Assembly (NCBI GenBank): GCA_037157565.1
Contig: JAZHRO010000012.1
Location: 61,309,501 to 61,373,500 of the forward strand
Direction of reading: 5' to 3'
Origin: Thalassia testudinum
Taxonomy: Eukaryota > Streptophyta > Magnoliopsida > Alismatales > Hydrocharitaceae
DNA: 64,000 bases
Under the pieces are notes generated by a model. It did no database searches. It was not told the DNA's origin and was given only the letters and a program-made list of their open reading frames with translations. How positions within the stretch are numbered: the first letter of the stretch is position 1; each line of letters opens with the position of its first letter. The translations under genes were made by a program, and so were the position numbers. Positions 56,544-64,000 of the stretch are shown here, one piece after another.

Positions 56544-56980
56544 GGAACCCTTGAGGATTGATGATGGGAGCAAGGAATCTGATACAGACCGTGTTGAAAA
56601 GCCAATCCTAGGCTAGAACTAAAAAGAAAAAGAGAGAGAAAACTCTCCAAACAGAAAAAACTTTCTATCTCTCTCTTACAAAACGCACTGCGAATTGGGC
56701 CAGGGCTAAAATCATTTCAAGCACGGGTGCTTTAACCACGAAGTCCAATAAACCTTAGGTTAGTTCTTGCGGGCCTTAAAAACCTTTGCTGAAAGACTGA
56801 GGCTAAGGCTAGACAGATTTGGATCTTGATTGATACTAGAGTACCTTTTAGGCCTATGGTCAGCATTCTAACCTAATCTATGCTCAAATAAAAAAGGCAC
56901 TTATCTAAAACCATTGAAAACTTCATGGTCTAGAACAAGGGTTGAAACCTTAAGTTTTTTGCTAAGGGACTAGCAAAAGC
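56544..56980 (+). other. Element C 3' region up to the terminal tract
   Basis: Non-coding; shares ACAGACCGTGTTGA (near 56585) with element B. Confidence 0.6.
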
Positions 56981-56994
56981 TAGGCATGGGGGTA
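56981..56994 (+). promoter_or_regulatory. Terminal polypurine tract of element C
   Basis: TAGGCATGGGGGTA directly before the 3' LTR at 56995. Confidence 0.85.
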
Positions 56995-59691
56995 TGATGA
57001 GAACCTCATCATGAGCCATAACTAGCTCATTTTGACCCAATACAAAGGATAAAAGCTCCTACATATCTCAAGGAAAGGCTTAACTCAGAGAATTCTGAGT
57101 TTGAGAAGAAAACCAGTCATAAGGGGTAAAAGTGCAATTTTACCAGTATAATCTGCATACAGGGTAATTCAGGGCCCAAACACAGGTCAAAACAGCTTAA
57201 TAAGAATAAAAGTGGGATGAGATGATCTAGCAAGGGCTACAGCACTTCCAAGGAACCAAATGATAATCTGTAACCCTAAAACAACCCACTTCAATTCACA
57301 AGGTTCGAGGCAAAGTAAAAATAGAATAAACCCTCTAAAATTCATAGAAAAATAATATCTAGGGTTTAGAACCTTCAATTTGGCCTTTAGAACCCATTTT
57401 GACCTACATTGAGAACCATGCCCAATTAATAACTTAATTTGGGTCTTTACGCAAATTGACCGGTCAAACAAGGTTTAATATGAAAATGAAATTTACCATC
57501 AGATTCCTTAGGTTCTAATTAGTCATGTATAAAAACTTGAGCCTAAGAAGAAACCTCCTTGACCGACTTTACACTTTGGTCCTCATATATTTACTCTTTG
57601 GCCCTCAACTTTTGAACCCTCGCATTTTGGCCCCTAACTCTCCTTCGTTCTTTGCAAACAGGTCCCTCCTGCAAAACCCTGCCAGCACCATGCTCCGGCG
57701 ACCTTGCGCGGAGCATGGCGCCGCGCAGGGTGAGGTGGAGGACCTGGCATGTGTACCGGGGGTGCCCTGCGTCGTCAGCTGTCGCAGGAGCACCCCCATG
57801 GTCATTGTAGCCCCCCATACCGGCCGTGCGAACGCACGGACGGTATGGGTTCGTATTCCGACCATTCTCCGGCGAGGGAGACACGTCGTCTCCCTCCGCC
57901 TTCCTCCCTGCTTCATCCCTATAAATACCCCCCGCCGCTCCACCGACGAGGGCAGCCTGGATCTGACGGAGAAAACCCCCAACTTTCCTCTCTTCTCACT
58001 CCGGCAGACGCCCACCAGCTCCGGCGGTTCTTCCTCCTCCTCCTCTTCGCTCTGCCGCAATACCAGCAGCAGAGACTTCTTCCCCTGCTCTTCCCGCGTC
58101 GCGCAATACCGGCGCGCGCTGCCTCTGCCCCGTCGTCACCGCCGTCCTCCCCCCACTCGGCATCGTCTTCTCCGGCGACAGTCGATACGACTGTCGCCCT
58201 GTTCCTCCCCCTTCGTCCCTGCAGTTAAGTTAGAACTACTCCCCTTCTTCTCCTCTTTCTTTCCCCGCTTTCAATTTAGTCAATTAAACCCTCGACCGCT
58301 CCTGTTCACCCTCATCCTCTCCGCCTCCGACCACCCTCCGGCGAGCCGCTCCCATCACCTCAGCGACCCACACGGCTCGCCGACCACCGCAGAACCTCCG
58401 CCTCCTCACCCTGATCCTCTTCCGCCCCTCCACTTCCCACCAAACACCCTCTGCAGACCCACCGAACACACCCACTTCCTCGCTCACAGTTTGACCTAGG
58501 ACGACCTGTTAGCTCCATCTCGCCCCCTGCAGACCCCCTGACCACCTTCGCCGTGCCACGGCGAAGGTCCCCCGCCTGTCTGATTTGGCCGAGAGGCCGT
58601 TCTATTGATTTCAGGTTCCAGGCCTTGACCGCCATTGGCGAGGAAGCTCGAAGCTTGCTTGAGGTTGCTCCAAGCCTAGATATCCCAGGTTGAAGACCTA
58701 GGCTGCGCGAAAGAGTCTTGCACACACACCCTGGCCCTCAATTGGAGTTGCGAGCCTCAACAGCTGTTGCAATTGGAAGCACCATCCCTATTGCAGGCGT
58801 GAGAGAAATGGGGTGCGCGGATAGTCCCACCTCGGAAACTTCTGAAGCCACACACCCACATAAATTGCAAAAGTGCCACCATCTGTTTGCCTCAGTTACC
58901 ACGGGGTGAGGTCCCTCTCACCCGACCCGACCCGGCCTCGTCCGTGACCACGCTCCGCGGACCTGGCCCGACCCGATTAGACTGACCTGCACTCCTCGCC
59001 CACCACGCACGCCGGTGGGCCTGGACCCGGGCCTGACCCAAACCCGATTACCCGGTGGCGCTCTGGGAGAGCTTCCGAAGAGTGATTTCAGAGAGAGAGA
59101 TACGCGGGGGAGGGGGGTAGAGTAGGTTTTTGCCCTCTGATGAACTCTTGAGCGTGCAGGCACAGGTGAAGGACTGCGGAAGAAGAACTGAAGCGGCACT
59201 GTAGCGAAGGCATCGTTAAGTCGTCTCAGCACCGGGGCAGACGACGGACAGTCAGCAGCCAGAGCAACACAGAAGGCAGGCTGAAGAAGAAGGAAGGGAG
59301 ACTTAGTAGCCGAAGGCAGAAGCACCACGATTGTAGAAGAAGGAATGAAGAGAAGCAAGAAGCAAGAAAAGAAGAGGAAGATCTGAAGAAAGCAAGAAAA
59401 GAAGAAGAAGATCTGAAGAAAAAGAAAGAAAGGAAACAAGGAAGAACAGAAGAAGAAGAACAGGAAGAACCAAAGACAAAGAGGAAGAAAGAAGAAAAGA
59501 AGAAGAAGCCAAATTTTCATCTCTCTCTCTCTCTCTTTATTTTTGTAATAGAACTTGTATATCTCTAGAATACAACTTGCTCCCTGAGTTCGACCTCGGG
59601 AACTCTTTTATTTTTCCGAGTAAAAAATTTTTATTTGAAATGTTGGTAACAACCAGCTTTACTACAACGTTATAACAGAACCGACGTTTCA
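56995..59691 (+). repeat. Element C 3' LTR (2697 bp)
   Basis: Same length as the 5' LTR. Differences seen: CGTGCAAACG/CGTGCGAACG (57830 region), GACCCGAACC/GACCCAAACC (59039), and one A/T in the A/T run near 59628. Confidence 0.95.
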
Positions 59692-60263
59692 CCTGACGAG
59701 GAAGAAGAAGGCCAGGGGCCTGGCTGCGAAGAAAATAAAGCCACAGGGACCTAATCGTAGGAATATAGGGACCAAAATGCAAGAAAATAAAATTCTTCCA
59801 AAACTGATATGTAGAGTTTATTGATTTGGCTCAGCCCTTGATTCTGAATAACTTTTTATTGCAAAAATTTGTTCAAACATTTTTTATTATCCAGTGCTCA
59901 AGGTCATTTGCATTCCATAATTTTATTAAGCATCAAATAATTATTGCATTTGAGATTGTGATTAATATCTTTATGCATAAAATCAAGTGTAGCTTTGAAC
60001 TTGTTTGTTTTAAAATTAACATCTGATACAAGTTCGATTATAGAAAAGTGGTATTTGCACATTACTAGCTCCCAGGGATGATTTATTTGGAAAATTATAA
60101 TTTTAAATGTTATATTCGTTTCGGTCACCAATACTACAACGTACAATTTTAAAACCTGATCGAAGAACATTAACTGGGCAATAGGGGTGTTAATCCGCTA
60201 TCCGTCAATTAGTCATTTGAGTAAATATTTACCTTCTTTACTTAAAAGATCAAATAGAAGGAG
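59692..60263. other. Right remainder of the C-related LTR and AT-rich flank
   Basis: 59692-59696 is the target duplication. The next ~130 bp probably continues the LTR fragment 47971-49810. No gene beyond. Confidence 0.55.
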
Positions 60264-60330
60264 GATGACTTTCAATGCTACTTTTTTTATTTGAGAAAGT
60301 CAATGTTTCCAACCTCAACTTTGTGATGCA
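60264..60330. repeat. Dispersed repeat related to 47705-47780
   Basis: TTTCAATGCTACTTTTTT...GAGAAAGTCAATGTT...GATGCACC is shared with the 158-bp repeat region. Confidence 0.65.
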
Positions 60331-63278
60331 CCAACCAGTCTTCAAAGATTTCATTTCCTAAAAGTCCTTGAAGAGATAGAATGAGAATGCTATGAAAGTG
60401 ACCAAAGACTAGTTTCTTTGCAACTCATTGATATCATCCATAAACATTTCTTTGGCTAGAATCACTCTTGTCATCACAACTTGATATGATGAGGGCAAAA
60501 ATCCACAAATCTAACACAAGAAACATTATCATTCTTGGGAGCAAGAACTAAGGACTTTGGTATTGATTGGGTGTCTTCTATAAAACATAAGACCTAGCTG
60601 TAAAGGTGAAATGCTTAATTAATACAAATGACATCTGTAAGTAATCACCAAAGGAAGATCATAATGTGATAAATAGTGATATTATGATGGCATAGATATC
60701 CTACAATTGCAACCTTGATTGAATGATTTGAATCGAAACAAAAAAAAACCCTAAGTTAGGAAACAAGACAAATATTTGTTTAATTAAGGTTCTTAATTTG
60801 TTGTTATGTACAAGTACAAAAGATATTTGTTCAAGATTATACCAATAGTATTAAATACTATTGGTATAGAGGTAGATCCTAGGTGCGGAATATATATAGG
60901 CTGATTAGCATGTTACATACTGTTAGTAAACAAACTATTAAACATTTTTATCATCAAACCTTGTTATTAAAATGAATGAAAATAACTAAAATCATTTTTT
61001 CTAAAAATATTGTAAAAACAATAGTAAGAACATCTAGAACAACAAGCATATATGGAATTGACCAACGCATCTACTGTGGCAATTTGGAATAGGACAAGTA
61101 GGTAAAAATCATTGGTCACAAATTATTAGCTCAGATTTATTGGATGAGTTGAGTGGAAGATAGCAACCAAATCAATAGCTAAACAAAATTTTGAAATCAA
61201 CCTACTATTCAAATGATTTCGAGGGAGCATTTCGATTTTCCCTCATCCCTCATCCCTTGGGGTTCAGCATCCTTGTAACTTCTTGTTCCCTTTAATGAAG
61301 ATATATTTGAATTTGTCAAAACAAAAAAACTATTATTCAAATAATCAATCTCAAATTGATAGCCTAGTTCCAATAATTTGGGTAAATTATTTGTGTAAGC
61401 CACAATAACGTATAGCCCTAATTGTAATCACTTATATAATAGTGAATCAAGGATGAAATCCCCTCTCAGGCTCATATCCTTCCTCGTGGATCTGATAAAA
61501 CCCATATTGATGGATGATAGAGAGGATAGAATCAGTTATGGTAGAAAATCTCAATGTGACTAGGATTTCCTCTAACCCTACTTCTATAAAAGGATAGAGG
61601 AGCCTCTCAATTTAGTACGTCCACATTAGAGAAAAACCCTAAAAGGATTTAGGTGACTCCTCACCATCAAGGATTCCCATAACCTAAGGGGAGAAGCGAA
61701 AGAGAAATGTCAACCTAATCATGATTGTGCATGTACTTCAATTCACTTTCGCTTTATCACACATGGTATTCCTCTCCACATGTCATGAAGAGAGGTAATC
61801 TTTAAACCTAACATTTCTTGGTATTAATGTGAGAATTAAATCAACTTTGTTGTTTGTAGCATAAACATTATATTCGTCTGGCATAGTAATCCCCATATTA
61901 AATAACATAATGTTTGTTTTGATTGAACTTGAGGTGTGATTTTCGAATAGCTTCCAATTTAGACAAATAAATGCTTTAACAATCCGTCATAAAAGAAATG
62001 CTTTTGGTTGAGTCTCAAGGACCTAATTGAATGAATACAAATCGATCAATCACAAACATGGATAAAGAAAGAGAGAGCGAATTGATGATTTAATTCTACT
62101 TTAATGGTATATATTTGAAGAGGAGATCTTACCCTTAATATTACAATATTTTCTTAGTATAGTTAAGGTAATTACCCTTTTTTTTATACATGAGGCCCTT
62201 TTTATAGGAGTTTTGGGCCATAATTAATGCAAGTAATTAATCATTATATTCTACGAGAAGCACGACTACCTCCTATGTCTCTCTATCTTCCTAGTTGTTG
62301 CCTCACCTTTTGTGTCGCTACTTTGTCATTCTGCTTGAGCCTGTCTGCATGGCCCTCGCTATTATGTAGACACAGTGCTACTAGCATCAAGCTGGTCGAT
62401 CGTGTGGCCTCTAGTAGGGTTTTTGCCTAAGGTCTTGGCGAACCAGGGCAATTTTAATGTCTCAAATCCACAATTTAAGTATTTTATCGAATACTAGACC
62501 ATAAAACGAACTCGATGCCACTAACCGTGCACAAATTGGAGCTTCAGGTCGTAATAGGGACGCAGCCAAAAATAGGCAAGTGAGAAAAGAAACCCTACAT
62601 GCTCACATGGGAGGCAACTAAACACCCTGATAAGGGACACCAACAAAACATAGAACAAAAGAAAGAAAGAAAAACACAAAGAAAAGAAAAAGGTTGGCAT
62701 CTAGGATGAGCTAGACAATCTCGATCAGGTGTAGAAAGGCAAGATGAGGCAATGTGAACGAGATTGGCATCTATGATCGAAGTTGATATAAACCCACAAG
62801 AAGAAGAACAACCACCCATCGACAATAAGCACACGACGAGAAACCAAACCACCTGGGAGAAAAGAATCGCAACCTATTGAGGCCAATAGCAATGGGAAGT
62901 AAACATGGGCTGAGTTTAGCCCAAAGATGCCCCAACCAAGACATGGCAGAGCAAGAAGCAAAGTCTTCCATTCGAGGAAACAAAGACTAGCAACCAATCG
63001 CCTCATCAATGGGGATGTCACCTCGAGAACGTGGTCATGACAACAAACTCAAGACCACATCCATGCCCTTGACAACAAAAGTCTCCCTTAAAGCACCCAA
63101 GTCAAGAAGGAAGACATCATCTAAAGGACGAGGGAGAACAGGCAAACGGAAGCAATGACATCGAGCGATGATCCTAGAGAGGCGAAGGAGCTTCAGCCAG
63201 CACCTATTGGTCGGTCGGAACCGGTGACAGCGGTGCAGTAGATGTCAAGGTTTAGGTGGGGGGAATGAGAACTAGGGC
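60331..63278. other. AT-rich intergenic, no gene recognised
   Basis: Frames are short and without features. 61205-61330 ends CCCTTTAATGAAG...TTTGTCAAAACAAAAAAAC, resembling a LINE 3' end. A 31-bp palindrome is at 60838-60868. The 62595-63021 minus-strand frames are hydrophobic but overlap each other and have no support. Confidence 0.55.
60838..60868. repeat. 31-bp perfect palindrome, 1-nt centre
   Basis: TATACCAATAGTATT and its exact reverse complement around a single A. Confidence 0.9.
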
Positions 63279-63537
63279 GATCCTTGCTTCCTCATTTAAT
63301 TTTCTTTGCGAGTGGTTTTTCTGTATTTAATTCCTCCTGGACGAGGTGGCAGGTGCACGAGGCTTCTCACGAGAAGCTCTCATACATTCAATTCACGTTC
63401 CCCTCCCCTCAAACAAACGGTAACGCTCAAGCATCACGTTTACAAGCGCAAAGATACGCGCGGTTAAAAAGTGGTCGCAAAAGATACGCACAGGGCAACG
63501 GATGGCATCACCCCCACCCTACCAACACCCCCACACC

Positions 63538-63570
<33 letters not shown>

Positions 63571-63866
63571 CTACGGTACGGAACTCCCACCCCCTCTACA
63601 GTACGGGTACTCCCATTCAATCCCCACCCCCCACGCGAACCGCACCCTACGCCTTTCCCATCCCCCCCATGACAACATACACACCAACGACTACATATAC
63701 CCACTCACACCCACCCCCTCCCCAGGGAGTTGATGGTGCCCGTTCTTTCATTTTTCCTCTGCACCCGTCTCTTCTTAGATATAGAGGGAGAGAGAGAGGG
63801 AGAGAGGGAGAGAACGGAAGAGAGATAGAGAAGAGCTCGTAGAAGAGAATAGAGAGTGATCCAAAG
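63279..63866 (+). promoter_or_regulatory. Upstream region and 5' leader of the ERF gene
   Basis: Includes GCTTCTC-ac-GAGAAGC (63362-63377), an uninterrupted C31 run (63539-63569), more C-rich blocks to 63725, and a GA-rich leader (63779-63840) typical of GAGA-type promoter-proximal tracts bound by BBR/BPC proteins in plants. A weak TATA-like CATATA is near 63693. The start site cannot be fixed. Confidence 0.5.
63539..63569 (+). repeat. C31 homopolymer
   Basis: 31 consecutive C, followed by G. It could form an i-motif/G-quadruplex; length is also prone to assembly error. Confidence 0.9.
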
Positions 63867-64000
63867 ATGTGTGGAGGAGCAGTCATCTCCGAGTTCGTCG
63901 CCTTCCGCGACTACAACCGCGCCCGCGACCTGTCCCAAGCCAACCACGCCGCCGACGCCGAAGACCACTGGTCGGACCTCACCTTCTTCTCCGGCTTCCT
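63867..64000 (+). CDS. Group VII ERF transcription factor, N-terminus (cut by window end)
   Basis: ATG at 63867 (A at -3) opens a frame of 44 complete codons to the window edge, beginning MCGGAVISEFVAFRDYNRAR. MCGGA(I/V)I is the N-terminal signature of group VII ethylene response factors (RAP2.2/RAP2.12/HRE type). In these proteins Cys2, once the Met is removed, is oxidised by plant cysteine oxidases in the presence of oxygen and the protein is degraded; under hypoxia it survives and activates anaerobic genes in the nucleus. The MCGGAVIS variant is closest to HRE1-like members. The AP2 domain would lie beyond 64000, so identity rests on the N-terminus. High GC3 and a DHWSDLTFFSGF segment contrast with the AT-rich, non-coding surroundings. 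Confidence 0.85.
   Translation, partial: MCGGAVISEFVAFRDYNRARDLSQANHAADAEDHWSDLTFFSGF

Larger units (their letters stand above)
49811..59691 (+). mobile_element. Element C: very young LTR element with one novel ORF, no gag-pol
   Basis: 9881 bp with LTRs of 2697 bp (49811-52507, 56995-59691) and perfect duplications CCTGA (49806-49810, 59692-59696). About three substitutions separate the LTRs (near 0.1%), which at 1.3e-8 per site per year is of the order of 40,000 years. It has a tRNA-Asp primer site, inner and terminal polypurine tracts, and one intact ORF (53596-55458). No protease, reverse transcriptase, RNase H or integrase motif appears, so it must have been mobilised by enzymes from another element. 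The Athila/Tat-like primer site and GAGGACATTGCA block suggest its helper lineage. Confidence 0.93.

Noticed and set aside
62595..63021. Hydrophobic minus-strand frames near the ERF gene
   Set aside because: Three overlapping frames with no shared codon signal or domain, close to the ERF upstream region on the other strand.
1..64000. CRISPR arrays, operons, ribosome binding sites, tRNA or rRNA genes
   Set aside because: None seen. The only tRNA-like matches are primer-binding sites, and the sequence is plant nuclear.

Overview
The window is plant nuclear DNA, almost certainly from a flowering plant with a transposon-rich genome. Nearly everything recognisable is LTR-retrotransposon sequence, much of it inserted into older LTRs. 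Two pieces of host gene are visible: the first 44 codons of a group VII ERF transcription factor at the right edge (start codon 63867, beginning MCGGAV), and two decayed exons of a P5CS (proline synthesis) gene on the minus strand at 14840-15199.

Layout. 542-10961 (minus): a young Ty3/gypsy Tekay/Del-type chromovirus with 2.7-kb LTRs, perfect 5-bp target duplication TCTAT, gag and pol in one frame broken by two TAG codons that flank the zinc knuckle. 10967-13675 (minus) and 17051-19198 (plus): two copies of an LTR family beginning TGATGAG, carrying hairpins with a shared GTCTAT loop. 15312-17050 and 47971-49810: older LTR fragments resembling element C. 19199-26918 (plus): element B, an old LTR element without reverse transcriptase; its left LTR is cut off 17 bp upstream of its TATA box and joined to the 17051-19198 LTR. 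27131-29457: a solo Tekay-like LTR with CTCTC duplications. 29954-34427: another solo LTR with GGCAC duplications, itself interrupted by a third Tekay-like LTR at 31054-33812. 35060-35373: a CACTA-like end; 35374-35823: a miniature LTR element; 35911-36125: a LINE remnant. 36560-47970: AT-rich DNA with short tandem repeats and no convincing gene. 49811-59691 (plus): element C, very young (about 3 differences between its 2697-bp LTRs), perfect duplications CCTGA, tRNA-Asp primer site, and a single intact 620-codon ORF in place of gag-pol. 59692-63866: old repeats, then the ERF promoter and 5' leader.

The most novel signal is shared by elements B and C. Neither shows gag, protease, reverse transcriptase or integrase, yet both carry one acidic ORF, two GGCATGGGGG polypurine tracts, and between the tracts a conserved structured module: one two-stem hairpin followed by three hairpins with an ATCTCGA loop. 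Stems change by compensatory substitutions. This suggests a lineage of non-autonomous elements with its own conserved protein and RNA signals. A second pattern is the palindrome CAGACGTCTG, clustered at two fixed places in three Tekay-like LTRs and also in an apparently unrelated LTR.

Calls rest on reading by eye. Divergences are hand counts, and repeat boundaries not supported by target duplications are approximate.
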